A DNA stretch of 64,000 bases, from positions 6,043,001 through 6,107,000 of the forward strand of contig NZ_CP073104.1 of assembly GCF_018138145.1 (NCBI RefSeq), read 5' to 3'. The notes under the pieces are model-generated. The model searched no databases and was not told the origin of the DNA. It saw only the letters and a list, made by a program, of their open reading frames with translations. This stretch comes from Pseudomonas sp. SCA2728.1_7 (lineage in GTDB: Bacteria > Pseudomonadota > Gammaproteobacteria > Pseudomonadales > Pseudomonadaceae). This document shows positions 44,251-53,404 of this stretch, in pieces; within the stretch, counting starts at the first letter, position 1; the number at the start of each line of letters is the position of its first letter. Position numbers and translations under genes: made by a program.

Positions 44251-45018
44251 TCAACCGAAACGATAGATGTCCATCCCTAACGCACCCATCGTGAAGCCCT
44301 TGTGCGCCACGCTGAACTCACCGCCCGCGCCCCGGGCAAAATACAGCGGCAACAAATGCTCATCACTCGGATGACTGCGCACCGCATGCGGCGCCTGCTG
44401 GCGATAATCATGCAGCGCCGCCTCATCGTCGGCCGCCAACTTCTCGATCACCCAGTCACGAAAATCCCGCGCCCACGGCTCGACACTTTCCGGGCCGGCG
44501 TGCCAGTCGAGTTCACGCAGGTTGTGGGTGATGCTGCCGGAACCAATGAGCAAAATACCCTGATCACGCAGGCTCGCCAGCGCTCGGCCGACCCGGGTTT
44601 GCAGCGCCGGGCCCGCGCGACTCGGCAGCGAGACTTGCACCACCGGGATATCCGCCAGCGGGTACATCAACGACAGTGGCACCCAGACACCGTGATCGAA
44701 CGGACGTTGCGGATCAAGGCGCGCTGGCAGATTGTTGGCAGTCAACAGATCGGCCACCTCAGCGGCCAACTGCGGATTGCCCGGCGCCGGGTACTGCACT
44801 TCAAACAGCGCGCGGGGAAAGCCGCCGAAGTCGTGCCAGGTTTCCGGTTGCGCATGGCTGCTGACGAGCAGTTCGTGGCTTTCCCAATGGGCGGAGACGA
44901 TCACGATGGCTTTGGGTTTCGGTAATTCGGCGGCCAGACGCGCCAGCGCCGGGCCACTGGCGCCGGGCTCCAGCGCCAGCATGGGCGAACCGTGGGAAAT
45001 AAACAGGCTGGGAAACAT
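44251..45018 (-). CDS. Extradiol ring-cleavage dioxygenase, DODA/YgiD type
   Basis: This 255-aa non-heme iron (or zinc-binding) enzyme belongs to the LigB-like class III extradiol dioxygenase family; the best known homologues are 4,5-DOPA dioxygenases. Metal-binding candidates are His9 in FISHGSPML, the His in VSAHWESH near residue 44, HGVWVPL near 109 and SITHNLREL near 161. The natural substrate in Pseudomonas is unknown. AGGAACCCATC precedes the ATG. It is divergent from tpm across 103 bp. Confidence 0.9.
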   Translation of the reverse strand: MFPSLFISHGSPMLALEPGASGPALARLAAELPKPKAIVIVSAHWESHELLVSSHAQPETWHDFGGFPRALFEVQYPAPGNPQLAAEVADLLTANNLPARLDPQRPFDHGVWVPLSLMYPLADIPVVQVSLPSRAGPALQTRVGRALASLRDQGILLIGSGSITHNLRELDWHAGPESVEPWARDFRDWVIEKLAADDEAALHDYRQQAPHAVRSHPSDEHLLPLYFARGAGGEFSVAHKGFTMGALGMDIYRFG

Positions 45019-45121
45019 GATGGGTTCCTGAGCGTTAAGATGGCCTCATCTTCAGTCAGATCATTGATCTAAATCTAATATAAGTTTTAACGCTTTTTGA
45101 TCGAATTATTGGGAGTGATAC

Positions 45122-45769
45122 ATGCAGCCTGAGTTTTGGCACAAGAAGTGGGCTTCGGGGCAGATTGGTTTTCATCTGCCCGAGGTGAACCCGTATCTGC
45201 AGCGGCACTGGGCGGCCCCGGCATCGGCGCGGGTGCTCGTGCCTTTGTGTGGGAAAAGTCTGGATCTGGCGTGGCTGGCAGGCCGCGGTCATCAGGTGCT
45301 CGGGATCGAGTTGTCGGAGAAGGCTATCGAAGACTTTTTCAGTGAGCATCAGGTGCAGCCACAGATCAGCGAGAAGGGCGCGTTCAAGGTCTATCGCAGC
45401 GATGCCTTCGAATTGTGGTGCGGGGATTTTTTTGCGCTGACGGCGAGCGATGTGGCCGATTGCACGGCGATATACGACCGTGCCGCACTGATTGCCTTGC
45501 CAGCGCCGATGCGTGAGCGTTATGCGGCGCATCTTCAGCGGATCCTGCCGTTGGGTGTGCAAGGGCTGTTGATTACGCTGGATTACGATCAGGCGCAGAT
45601 GCCGGGGCCGCCGTTTGCGGTGGGGGATGATGAGGTCAAGCGGTTGCTGGGGGATGCCTGGCAGGTGCTGGTGCTGGAGGGGCAGGATGTGCTCGGCGAG
45701 AGCGGGAAGTTCCTTCAGGCAGGCGTGACGCGGCTGGAGGAGCGGGTGTACCGCGTGTCTTCCCGATAA
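45122..45769 (+). CDS. tpm: Thiopurine S-methyltransferase
   Basis: This 215-aa SAM-dependent methyltransferase belongs to the bacterial TPMT family, known in Pseudomonas for methylating selenium and tellurium oxyanions and thiopurines. Signature segments are [20 protein letters not shown] near residue 5, [20 protein letters not shown] near 38 (SAM motif I), [13 protein letters not shown] near 60, and CGDFFALT and [10 protein letters not shown] near 118. ATTGGGAGTGATAC contains the ribosome site. It is followed by a REPIN. Confidence 0.95.
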   Translation: MQPEFWHKKWASGQIGFHLPEVNPYLQRHWAAPASARVLVPLCGKSLDLAWLAGRGHQVLGIELSEKAIEDFFSEHQVQPQISEKGAFKVYRSDAFELWCGDFFALTASDVADCTAIYDRAALIALPAPMRERYAAHLQRILPLGVQGLLITLDYDQAQMPGPPFAVGDDEVKRLLGDAWQVLVLEGQDVLGESGKFLQAGVTRLEERVYRVSSR

Positions 45770-45785
45770 ATAGCGTGGGATTTTC

Positions 45786-45890
45786 TGGCCTCATCGCGAG
45801 CAGGCTCACTCCTACAGTGATTTGTGCTGAATCGCAGATTGTGTGACCGCCACAGAACCCTGTAAGAGTGAGCCTGCTCGCGATGAGGCC
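45786..45890. repeat. REPIN between tpm and htpX
   Basis: Arms GGCCTCATCGCGAGCAGGCT and AGCCTGCTCGCGATGAGGCC match over 20 bp. One mutation (TGTAAGAG for TGTAGGAG) is in the right arm. It is the last REP in the window. Confidence 0.92.
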
Positions 45891-45916
45891 AGTGAGAACA
45901 GCCAATTGATCAAGGC

Positions 45917-45943
45917 AAAAAAAGGCCCGCATCACTGCGGGCC
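45917..45943 (-). terminator. Terminator of htpX
   Basis: On the minus strand, GGCCCGCA pairs with TGCGGGCC, followed by seven T residues. Confidence 0.93.
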
Positions 45944-45965
45944 TCTTGTTTTTACGCCAATCTGA

Positions 45966-46853
45966 TCAACCGCGACGACGCAGCGCGTCGATACGCTCTT
46001 CCAGCGGCGGGTGGCTCATGAACATGCGGGCGAAGCCCTGTTTGATGCCACCGTTGATGCCAAAGGCGTTCAGGGTGTCCGGCATGTGCACCGGCAGGCC
46101 CTGTTCGGCGCGCAGACGTTGCAGTGCACCGATCATCGCGCTGGTGCCGGCCAGACGGGCGCCGGCTTCGTCGGCACGGAATTCGCGCTTGCGCGAGAAC
46201 CACATGACGATCGCACTGGCGAGAATGCCCAGTACCAGTTCGGCGAAGATGGTCGCCACGTAGTAAGCGATGCCCTGGCCTTCTTCGTTCTTGAAAATCA
46301 CCTTGTCGACGAAATTGCCAATGATCCGCGCAAAGAACATCACGAAGGTGTTCACCACGCCTTGAATCAGCGCCAGGGTGACCATGTCACCATTGGCCAC
46401 GTGACCGATTTCGTGGGCCAGTACAGCTTTCACTTCATCGGGCGAGAAACGCTCGAGCAAGCCCTGGCTGACCGCGACCAGCGCGTCGTTCTTGTTCCAG
46501 CCGGTGGCGAAGGCGTTTGCTTCGTAGGCCGGGAAAATGCCGACTTCGGGCATCTTGATCCCGGCTTCGCGGGACAGTTGCTCGACGGTTTGCAGCAGCC
46601 ATTGCTCATGCCGGGTGCGTGGCTGGCTGATGATCTGGGTACCGGTGCTCATCTTCGCCATCCACTTGGAGATGAACAGCGAGAACAGCGAGCCGGCGAA
46701 ACCAAAGACTGCACAGAAAACCAGCAGCTGACTAAGGTCGAGATCAACCCCGTTGGCCGCCATGAACCCGTTGAAGCCGAACAGGCTCAGGGTGATGCTG
46801 GCTATCAGCACGACCGCCAGGTTAGTGGCCAAAAACAGCAGGATGCGCATCAT
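45966..46853 (-). CDS. htpX: Membrane zinc metalloprotease HtpX
   Basis: HtpX (295 aa) is an inner-membrane M48 protease that degrades misfolded membrane proteins under heat or envelope stress. Two N-terminal helices (about 5-22, 38-58) precede the zinc motif HEIGH at residues 147-151. Two further helices (about 160-180, 195-215) follow, then the third ligand Glu in [19 protein letters not shown] lies 12 nt before the first of two consecutive ATGs. It has its own promoter candidate and terminator. Confidence 0.96.
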   Translation of the reverse strand: MMRILLFLATNLAVVLIASITLSLFGFNGFMAANGVDLDLSQLLVFCAVFGFAGSLFSLFISKWMAKMSTGTQIISQPRTRHEQWLLQTVEQLSREAGIKMPEVGIFPAYEANAFATGWNKNDALVAVSQGLLERFSPDEVKAVLAHEIGHVANGDMVTLALIQGVVNTFVMFFARIIGNFVDKVIFKNEEGQGIAYYVATIFAELVLGILASAIVMWFSRKREFRADEAGARLAGTSAMIGALQRLRAEQGLPVHMPDTLNAFGINGGIKQGFARMFMSHPPLEERIDALRRRG

Positions 46854-46898
46854 GGTTGTAGAAATCTCCTCAAGCTAAAGATGTAGCGTACTGCGGGG

Positions 46899-46927
46899 TA
46901 TATAAGGTGCCGCACCGGGCTATTCAA
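46899..46927 (-). promoter_or_regulatory. Candidate promoter of htpX
   Basis: On the minus strand, TTGAAT (-35, 46922-46927) and TATATA (-10, 46899-46904) are 17 bp apart, ending 45 bp upstream of the htpX ATG. A TTTGAAA box further upstream resembles a heat-shock -35 element, but no matching -10 was found. The rest of the 303-bp htpX-alaA gap shows nothing else except the hairpin at 47119. Confidence 0.6.
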
Positions 46928-47118
46928 CTGAGTGACTATTTCAAACTGTGTCCTACAGCGGATTCTTCGGTGCTCGGCATATTTCCCACGACAGAAAACG
47001 ATAGGGATGACGGCCAGCCGCGACCCGTCGCCATTACGCCGGACGCAGGTAAGCGGTATGAATCGCAAGTGTAGAAGGCGTGCGCGGAGGTGGAATGCAG
47101 AAGTGTTGCTGAATCAGA

Positions 47119-47148
47119 CAGTGCGCAACGTTTGGCCGTTGCGCACTG
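47119..47148 (-). terminator. Perfect hairpin downstream of alaA
   Basis: CAGTGCGCAACG and CGTTGCGCACTG form a perfect 12-bp stem with a 6-nt loop, 8 bp past the alaA stop. No T tract follows, so termination would be weak or it may protect the mRNA 3' end. Confidence 0.6.
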
Positions 47149-47156
47149 CTGGCCAG

Positions 47157-48368
47157 TTACTGGCGGTAGGACTTGAGGAAGTTGCCGATACGGCCGATGG
47201 CCATTTCCAGATCATCGACGCGAGGCAGGGTGACCACGCGGAAGTGATCCGGCCACGGCCAGTTGAAGGCCGTGCCTTGCACCACCAGCAGCTTCTCGGA
47301 GAGCAGCAGGTCGAGGACGAACTTCTCGTCGTTGTGGATCGGGCAGACTTTCGGATCGATTTTCGGGAACGCATACAGCGCGCCCATCGGCTTGACGCAG
47401 CTCACGCCCGGAATGTCGTTGAGCAACTCCCAGGTGCGATTACGCTGTTCCAGCAGACGACCCTGCGGCAGCACCAGATCGTTGATGCTCTGGTAGCCGC
47501 CCAGAGCGGTCTGGATCGCATGCTGACTCGGCACGTTGGCGCACAGACGCATGTTGGCCAGCATGTCGATGCCTTCGATGTAGCTTTGCGCGTTGTGCTT
47601 CGGCCCGGAGATGGCGATCCAGCCGGAACGGAAACCGGCCACGCGATACGACTTCGACAGACCGTTGAAGGTCAGGCACAGCAGATCTGGCGCCAGTGAC
47701 GCGGTGCAGATGTGCACGGCGTCGTCGTACAGAATCTTGTCGTAGATTTCGTCGGAGAACACCACCAGGTTGTGCGCGCGAGCAATTTCCAGCATGCCCA
47801 GCAACACTTCCTTCGAATACACCGCGCCGGTCGGGTTGTTCGGGTTGATGATCACCATGGCTTTGGTGTTCGGGGTGATCTTGGCCTTGATGTCGGCCAG
47901 ATCCGGGAACCAGTCGGCGCCTTCGTCGCACAGGTAATGCACGGCGTTACCGCCAGCGAGGCTGACGGCGGCAGTCCACAGCGGATAGTCCGGGGCGGGC
48001 ACCAGCACTTCGTCGCCGTTGTTGAGCAGCGCCTGCAGCGACATCACGATCAGCTCGGACACGCCGTTGCCCAGGTAGATGTCTTCGATGCCGACACCTT
48101 CGACATTCTTCTGCTGGTAGTACTGCATCACCGCTTTGCGCGCGCTGAACAGGCCTTTGGAGTCGCTGTAGCCTTGCGCGGTCGGCAGGTTGCGGATCAC
48201 ATCCTGAAGAATTTCGTCCGGCGCTTCGAAACCAAACGGCGCCGGGTTGCCGATGTTCAGCTTGAGGATGCGCTGGCCTTCCTCTTCCAGTCGTTTGGCG
48301 TGCTTGAGCACCGGGCCGCGAATGTCGTAGCAGACGTTGGCGAGCTTGTTCGATTTGCTGAACTGCAT
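47157..48368 (-). CDS. alaA: Glutamate-pyruvate aminotransferase (AlaA type)
   Basis: This 403-aa class I/II aminotransferase uses pyridoxal phosphate to make alanine from pyruvate and glutamate. The length and the start MQFSKSNKLANVCYDIRGPV match E. coli AlaA (YfbQ). The PLP lysine is Lys239 in GLSKSYRVAGFRSGW; other motifs are LNIGNPAPFGF near residue 38, GNGVSELIVMS near 101, NPNNPTGAVYS near 175 and FSDEIYDKI near 202. It is divergent from msrB across 224 bp. Confidence 0.94.
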   Translation of the reverse strand: MQFSKSNKLANVCYDIRGPVLKHAKRLEEEGQRILKLNIGNPAPFGFEAPDEILQDVIRNLPTAQGYSDSKGLFSARKAVMQYYQQKNVEGVGIEDIYLGNGVSELIVMSLQALLNNGDEVLVPAPDYPLWTAAVSLAGGNAVHYLCDEGADWFPDLADIKAKITPNTKAMVIINPNNPTGAVYSKEVLLGMLEIARAHNLVVFSDEIYDKILYDDAVHICTASLAPDLLCLTFNGLSKSYRVAGFRSGWIAISGPKHNAQSYIEGIDMLANMRLCANVPSQHAIQTALGGYQSINDLVLPQGRLLEQRNRTWELLNDIPGVSCVKPMGALYAFPKIDPKVCPIHNDEKFVLDLLLSEKLLVVQGTAFNWPWPDHFRVVTLPRVDDLEMAIGRIGNFLKSYRQ

Positions 48369-48592
48369 GGCGATGTGATCCCGAAAATGAACGATCCAGG
48401 CGGCGAATGGACAACCGTGCTGGGATTCCTGTGTTTTCACACAGGCGGACGTCTTGAGCCGTGGCTCCCATAATCCGTTTGAATGCGCCCGGTCTGGCTG
48501 CCAGACTGGTGCGTGACGAGGCGCAATCATACGTGCCGCCCGATCCGTGGAAAAGGTACAGATCGGGCTTTTTCAGCCGCTGAGGTGTGATG

Positions 48593-48988
48593 ATGGAAAA
48601 GTTGGAAAAAACCCTGGAAGAATGGCGGGCGATGCTCGACCCCGAGCAATACAACGTTTGTCGTCTGAGTGCGACCGAGCGGCCGTTCTCCGGCAAATAC
48701 AACGACACCAAGACCGACGGTGTCTACCACTGCGTTTGCTGCAATGAGCCGCTGTTCGATTCCAAGACCAAATTCGACTCCGGCTGCGGCTGGCCGAGCT
48801 TCTACGCGCCGATTGGCGAAAGCGCGATGACCGAAATCCGTGATACCACTCACGGCATGATTCGCACGGAAGTGAAGTGCGCGCGCTGTGATGCGCATCT
48901 GGGCCATGTGTTCCCCGACGGTCCACCGCCGACCGGACTGCGTTATTGCATCAATTCGGTGTGCCTGAACCTCGAACCGCGCGCATAA
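48593..48988 (+). CDS. msrB: Peptide methionine-(R)-S-oxide reductase
   Basis: MsrB (131 aa) reduces the R form of protein-bound methionine sulfoxide using thioredoxin. The structural zinc site is formed by CVCC near residue 46 and CARC near 95; signature [11 protein letters not shown] near 64, [14 protein letters not shown] near 101, and the catalytic Cys119 in RYCINS. A second ATG directly upstream and a GTG before it are possible starts; GAGG favours this one. It precedes the gpx-ospR operon but a small terminator lies between. Confidence 0.95.
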   Translation: MEKLEKTLEEWRAMLDPEQYNVCRLSATERPFSGKYNDTKTDGVYHCVCCNEPLFDSKTKFDSGCGWPSFYAPIGESAMTEIRDTTHGMIRTEVKCARCDAHLGHVFPDGPPPTGLRYCINSVCLNLEPRA

Positions 48989-48995
48989 ACGATCG

Positions 48996-49018
48996 AAGGC
49001 GACCTTTGGGTCGCCTTG
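48996..49018 (+). terminator. Terminator after msrB
   Basis: AAGGCGACC / GGTCGCCTT hairpin, with only a short T-rich tail (GTTATT), so termination is probably partial. Confidence 0.7.
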
Positions 49019-49027
49019 TTATTCGAT

Positions 49028-49051
49028 AATTAAATTGCACGCAATTTAATT
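49028..49051. promoter_or_regulatory. Palindromic operator upstream of the gpx-ospR operon
   Basis: Perfect 10-bp inverted repeat AATTAAATTG / CAATTTAATT around CACG, 46 bp upstream of the peroxidase ATG. The half site resembles the AATTAAATTG sequence of OhrR-type operators. The operon's second gene encodes an OhrR-like regulator, so it is most likely the OspR autoregulatory site (inference). Confidence 0.8.
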
Positions 49052-49097
49052 GCTCGCTATGTTTGGCCTTTCCCGACTGTCTGCGGAGCCCCATGCC

Positions 49098-49583
49098 ATG
49101 AGCGACAACCTGCTGAACATCCCCTGCACCACGATCAAAGGTGAGCAAAAGACCCTGGCCGATTTCGCCGGCAAAGCGGTTCTGGTGGTCAACACCGCGA
49201 GCAAATGTGGTTTCACCCCGCAATACAAAGGTCTCGAAGAACTGTGGCAGACCTACAAGGACCAGGGCCTGGTGGTTCTGGGCTTTCCGTGCAATCAGTT
49301 CGGCAAGCAAGAGCCGGGTAACGAAGGGGCGATCAGCGAGTTCTGCGAGCTGAACTTTGGTGTCAGCTTCCCGCTGTTCAAGAAGATCGAAGTCAACGGC
49401 GCCGGCGCACATCCATTGTTCGTGCAGTTGAAGAAACGCGCCCCGGGCGTACTCGGCTCCCAAGGCATCAAGTGGAATTTCACCAAGTTCCTCATCGGCA
49501 AGGACGGCCAGTTGGTCAAGCGCTTCGCCCCGGCCACCAAGCCGCAGGACTTGAGCCGCGAGATCGAAGCTCTGCTCAAATGA
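49098..49583 (+). CDS. Glutathione peroxidase family protein
   Basis: This 161-aa peroxidase of the GPx family uses cysteine, not selenocysteine: peroxidatic Cys37 in NTASKCGFTPQY, with FPCNQFGKQEPGN near residue 66 and the WNFTKFLIGKDG motif near 127. The third Cys (ISEFCELNFGV near 84) fits the thioredoxin-dependent 2-Cys class. It probably detoxifies hydroperoxides in the cytosol. Its TGA overlaps the ospR ATG (ATGA), so expression is coupled to its own regulator. GGAGCCCCATGCC precedes the ATG. Confidence 0.95.
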   Translation: MSDNLLNIPCTTIKGEQKTLADFAGKAVLVVNTASKCGFTPQYKGLEELWQTYKDQGLVVLGFPCNQFGKQEPGNEGAISEFCELNFGVSFPLFKKIEVNGAGAHPLFVQLKKRAPGVLGSQGIKWNFTKFLIGKDGQLVKRFAPATKPQDLSREIEALLK

Positions 49584-50041
49584 ACAGCCTGCCGGTCGAT
49601 TCACTGAAGCTCGACAACCAGTTGTGCTTCAAGTTGTACGCCGCCTCCCGGGCGGTGATTCGTGCCTACAAGCCGATGCTCGATCAGCTCGGTCTGACCT
49701 ACCCGCAGTATCTGGCGATGCTGGTGTTGTGGGAATGGCAGGACGCCGCGCCGGAGCAACCGACCGTCAAGGCCTTGGGCGAGCGCCTGGCGCTGGACTC
49801 GGGCACGCTGACGCCGTTGCTCAAGCGTCTGCAGCAATTGCAGTGGGTGCAGCGCCAGCGTTCGACGCGTGACGAACGGGAAGTGCACCTGAGCCTGACA
49901 CCGGCCGGCCAAGCCTTGCGCGAGCAGGTCGGGCCGCTCAAGGCCCGTCTGCTGTGTGACAGCGGGGTGGATCTGGATCGGCTCAATGACTTGCGTGATG
50001 GCCTCGATCATTTGTTGGGGCAGATCAAAGCGCTGTCGTAG
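49580..50041 (+). CDS. ospR: MarR-family oxidative stress regulator OspR
   Basis: This 153-aa OhrR-like regulator is best matched to P. aeruginosa OspR by its position next to a glutathione peroxidase gene and divergent from the sagS side (recalled order PA2824-PA2826). The reactive Cys16 is in LDNQLCFKLYAASRA and a second Cys126 in RLLCDSGVDL, allowing 2-Cys oxidation. The winged helix has LTYPQYLAMLVLWEW, DSGTLTPLLKRLQQLQW and wing RQRSTRDEREV. It overlaps gpx by 4 bp and the convergent sagS end by 17 bp. Confidence 0.9.
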   Translation: MNSLPVDSLKLDNQLCFKLYAASRAVIRAYKPMLDQLGLTYPQYLAMLVLWEWQDAAPEQPTVKALGERLALDSGTLTPLLKRLQQLQWVQRQRSTRDEREVHLSLTPAGQALREQVGPLKARLLCDSGVDLDRLNDLRDGLDHLLGQIKALS

Positions 50042-52388
50042 TCGGGATCCATTGATCGAGCAGTGCCGCCAGTTCTTCTCGGCGGAACGGCTTGGCCAGA
50101 TAGTCACTCATGCCGGCGGCGCGACAGCGCTCACGTTCCTCGGACATGGCGTTGGCAGTCAGGGCGACGATGGGCAGGTGCGGCCAGCGCCCGCTCTGGC
50201 GAATCTGCCGGCTGGCTTCGTAGCCGTCCATGACGGGCATATTGCAGTCCATCAGCACCAGATCGAATTCGTGATACTCCAATTGATCCAGCGCTTCGGC
50301 ACCGTGGGCGGCGACGATGACCTCGCAGCCGAGTTTGCCGAGCATGCCTTTGGCCACCAGTTGATTGACCGGGTTGTCCTCGACCAGCAACACCCGCCCG
50401 CGGCGCACCGAGGGCGACGTTTCGAGTTGTGCATCGTTGATGGCGACCACGTCCGGTTGCAGAGTGCGCCGCAGGTTCTGGTAGAGCGCGTTGCGCGCCA
50501 ACGGCCGTGCCTGTTGTTGCAGAGGGGCGAGGGCGGCCGCTTCTTCGCTCGGCAGAAAACTGCCGTAGGCGGTCACCAGCAAAATCGGCGCACCTTGGGT
50601 CGGGCGTAATCCGAACAGGCATTCAGGACAATCGGTAATCACCACGTCCGGCGTCAGACCCAGCAGTGAGTCATCGATGGTGCGCTGCTCATACGCCAGG
50701 CCCCAGACCGGCAGCAGACTCTGCAACAGTTCCGCCAGACCGCTGCTGGCTGCAGTGATGGCGAGGACTTTCCCGTGCAGCGGCGCCGGGGCGAGCGCGC
50801 GGGTATGGCAGGGCAGAGGTAGCTCGGCACAGAACTGACTGCCAAACCCGGTCTCGGAACTGATGGTCAGGCGCCCCTGCATCGCTTCGCAGAGGTTGTA
50901 GGTCAGCGCCAGCCCCAGTCCGGTGCCGCCGTACTGTCGAGTGATGCCGGCACCCGCTTGAGTGAACGGCTGGAAGATTTTCAGCTGCGCGTCCTGGGCG
51001 ATACCGATGCCGGTGTCGCAGACCTCGATGCGCACGCCATCCTTGTCGGTCGACAAGCGCACATCCACGCGGCCGAAGCGGGTGAATTTCAGCGCGTTGG
51101 ACAGCAGGTTGCTGACGATCTGCCGCACGCGGGTCGGATCGCCCAGCACCAGTGCCGGGAAGTGCGGATCGATCAGGCAGGTCAGCTCGACGCTCGGCGC
51201 GGCATTCTGCGACAGCAGGTTGGCGGTGTCTTCGATCAATGAGCCGAGATCGAACGGGATGTGCTCAAGCTCCAGTTGCCCGGCATCGAATTTCGACAGG
51301 TCGAGAATATCGTTGAGCAACTCGACCAGCACCTTGCCCGAATCGTGGGCGATCGACAGCTGTTGCTGTTGTTCGGCATTCAACGGGCCGTCGAGTGACA
51401 GCGCGATCATCCCCAGCAGGCCGTTGAGCGGCGTGCGGATCTCATGGCTCATGTTGGCGAGGAACGCTGAGCGGGCCTCGGCCATTTCCAGCGCGGTGCT
51501 GCGGGCGACTTCGAGTTCCTGATTGGACTGGCTGAGCCGCGCGTTGATTGCCTTGAGTTCGGCGGTGCGCGCCGAGACGATGTTTTCCAGTTGCCCGAGG
51601 TAGTCGGTCAGACGGTTTTCGGCGTTGCGCCGCTGCTGGATCTCGGTGGCAATGTTCTCGAATTGCTGATTGGCGACTTTGACCAGCACACCGATTTCAT
51701 CGTTGCCGTGGCCGGACGGGCACTCCAGTGTGGTCGGCTCGGCGCTGCGCGGGTCGCGTCCACTGAGTTCGCGGATCACCCGCACCAACGGTTTGGTCAG
51801 CATCACGTAGAACAGCGCCAACAGGATGCCGGTGAGAATCAGGCTGCGGGCGAAGCCATTGAGCAGGGTCACCTCGGCCCGGCGCAGAAAACGGCTGCCA
51901 AAGGCATAGGTGTCGACCTCAAGGCTCAACACCCCGAGCGATTCGTTGGGCAGATGATCCAGGTACAGACGATCCTCGAACTGGCGTTTGGCGCCAAACA
52001 GGAAGTCGCTGATCACCCGATAACCGCTTTGCAGTTCCGGGCGTTTGACGCTGGCCAGCACCGTGCTGTTGTTGTCGATCAGTTGCGCCGAAATGATCGC
52101 CGGCGAGCGCAGCAGGCCCAGGGTCAGTTCCTGCGCCAGTTCGGCGTCGATGTTGTAGGCGATCCGTGAGGCCGGGTTATGGCTGATTTCCAGCAAAGAC
52201 AGGATTTCACGGTTGATGGAGGCGTCTTCACTGGCATAATCGATGCCGATTTGCAGCAGGCTGAGCAGCGTGCCCAGAATGAACCCGACCAGCACGGTAA
52301 GCCTGGCTTGCTTGTAAGACAGCCGGTGGGTGAATTTGATATCCATGGGGTGTTGAACCACTTCCGTTTCCCTTCGCTGCTCAAGCAT
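50025..52388 (-). CDS. sagS: Hybrid sensor histidine kinase, SagS-like
   Basis: This 787-aa hybrid kinase matches P. aeruginosa SagS in length, architecture and neighbourhood; SagS controls the switch to surface growth through the HptB phosphorelay and BfiS. Helix 1 at about 30-50, periplasmic sensor about 52-195, helix 2 about 196-216, HAMP-like linker and coiled coil (about 265-305), kinase core with His315 in NMSHEIRTPLNG, ATPase motifs VCDTGIGIAQD and GGTGLGLALTYN, and a C-terminal receiver with Asp714 in LMDCNMPVMDG. No HPt domain is present. An ATG at 52346 is an alternative start. Confidence 0.88.
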   Translation of the reverse strand: MLEQRRETEVVQHPMDIKFTHRLSYKQARLTVLVGFILGTLLSLLQIGIDYASEDASINREILSLLEISHNPASRIAYNIDAELAQELTLGLLRSPAIISAQLIDNNSTVLASVKRPELQSGYRVISDFLFGAKRQFEDRLYLDHLPNESLGVLSLEVDTYAFGSRFLRRAEVTLLNGFARSLILTGILLALFYVMLTKPLVRVIRELSGRDPRSAEPTTLECPSGHGNDEIGVLVKVANQQFENIATEIQQRRNAENRLTDYLGQLENIVSARTAELKAINARLSQSNQELEVARSTALEMAEARSAFLANMSHEIRTPLNGLLGMIALSLDGPLNAEQQQQLSIAHDSGKVLVELLNDILDLSKFDAGQLELEHIPFDLGSLIEDTANLLSQNAAPSVELTCLIDPHFPALVLGDPTRVRQIVSNLLSNALKFTRFGRVDVRLSTDKDGVRIEVCDTGIGIAQDAQLKIFQPFTQAGAGITRQYGGTGLGLALTYNLCEAMQGRLTISSETGFGSQFCAELPLPCHTRALAPAPLHGKVLAITAASSGLAELLQSLLPVWGLAYEQRTIDDSLLGLTPDVVITDCPECLFGLRPTQGAPILLVTAYGSFLPSEEAAALAPLQQQARPLARNALYQNLRRTLQPDVVAINDAQLETSPSVRRGRVLLVEDNPVNQLVAKGMLGKLGCEVIVAAHGAEALDQLEYHEFDLVLMDCNMPVMDGYEASRQIRQSGRWPHLPIVALTANAMSEERERCRAAGMSDYLAKPFRREELAALLDQWIPTTTAL

Positions 52389-52513
52389 AGTCGATCATGT
52401 ATGGATACCGAGGTTCCCGAATCGCCTTGTAACAAGGCTTGGTAGGGTGAATTTCATCTGTGTGTCGTCGCAGCAATCGCCATCATCACTGTGAACGTGC
52501 CCGAGGAGAAGAC

Positions 52514-53404
52514 GTGGATTCCCGATTGAATGCTTTTCTTGAACGCGCCGAGTCGGTTCTGGCGCGGATCGAACCGTTGTTGCCGGCACCACGGCCGGTG
52601 ATCGACTGGGGCACTTGTCTGGCGGCGCGCTGGCAGCGCGACGGGCGCAGCGGCTATCTGTTGCCGCTGGAAGTCAGCCTCGATATGCGCCTGTCCGACC
52701 TGATCGGTGTCGACCGTCAGCTCGAACAACTGGGGCGCAACACCCAGCAATTTCTCGATGGCATGCCGGCCAACCATGCATTGCTCTGGGGCTCGCGCGG
52801 TACCGGCAAGTCGTCGCTGGTGCGCGCGTTGCTGGCGGAACACGCCGCCGCGGGCCTGCGCCTGATCGAGATCGAGCGCGACCATCTGGCGGATCTGCCA
52901 CGAGTGGTCGAGCAGATCGGCAAACTGCCGCAGCGTTTCGTGCTGTTTTGCGATGACTTGTCGTTCGAATCCGGTGAAGGCGATTACCGCGTGCTCAAAA
53001 GCGTGCTCGACGGCTCGCTTGAGCAGGCCCCGGACAACGTCTTGCTGTACGCCACTTCCAACCGTCGCCACCTGGTGCCGGAGAAGGAAAGCGATAACGA
53101 AAACTGGAAACGCGTCGACGGCGAACTGCACCCCAGCGAAGCCGTTGAAGACAAGATCGCGCTGTCGGACCGTTTCGGTCTGTGGCTGTCGTTCTACCCG
53201 TTTACCCAAGAACACTTCCTCAACGTCGTTGAACACTGGGTTGGCCAATTGGCTGCCAAGGCCGGCCTGAGCTGGCAGCGCGACGAAGAACTGGACATCC
53301 TCGCCGTGCGTTGGGCCACCGGCCGCGGTAATCGCAACGGACGTTGCGCGTACCAATTCGCCCGTTACTGGGTGGGACTGAAATTGTTGGAGCACAAGGC
53401 ATGA
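52514..53404 (+). CDS. DUF815 family AAA+-type ATPase
   Basis: This 296-aa P-loop ATPase of the DUF815 family has Walker A GSRGTGKSSL (Lys99), Walker B FVLFCDDLSFE near residue 145, sensor-like LLYATSNRRHLVPE near 178 and arginine-finger candidates in DRFGLWLSFYP. Its biological role is unknown. It starts with GTG, preceded by GAGGAGAAGAC, a strong ribosome site. Its TGA overlaps the ATG of msrC, so it is translationally coupled to a methionine-sulfoxide reductase. Confidence 0.88.
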   Translation: MDSRLNAFLERAESVLARIEPLLPAPRPVIDWGTCLAARWQRDGRSGYLLPLEVSLDMRLSDLIGVDRQLEQLGRNTQQFLDGMPANHALLWGSRGTGKSSLVRALLAEHAAAGLRLIEIERDHLADLPRVVEQIGKLPQRFVLFCDDLSFESGEGDYRVLKSVLDGSLEQAPDNVLLYATSNRRHLVPEKESDNENWKRVDGELHPSEAVEDKIALSDRFGLWLSFYPFTQEHFLNVVEHWVGQLAAKAGLSWQRDEELDILAVRWATGRGNRNGRCAYQFARYWVGLKLLEHKA

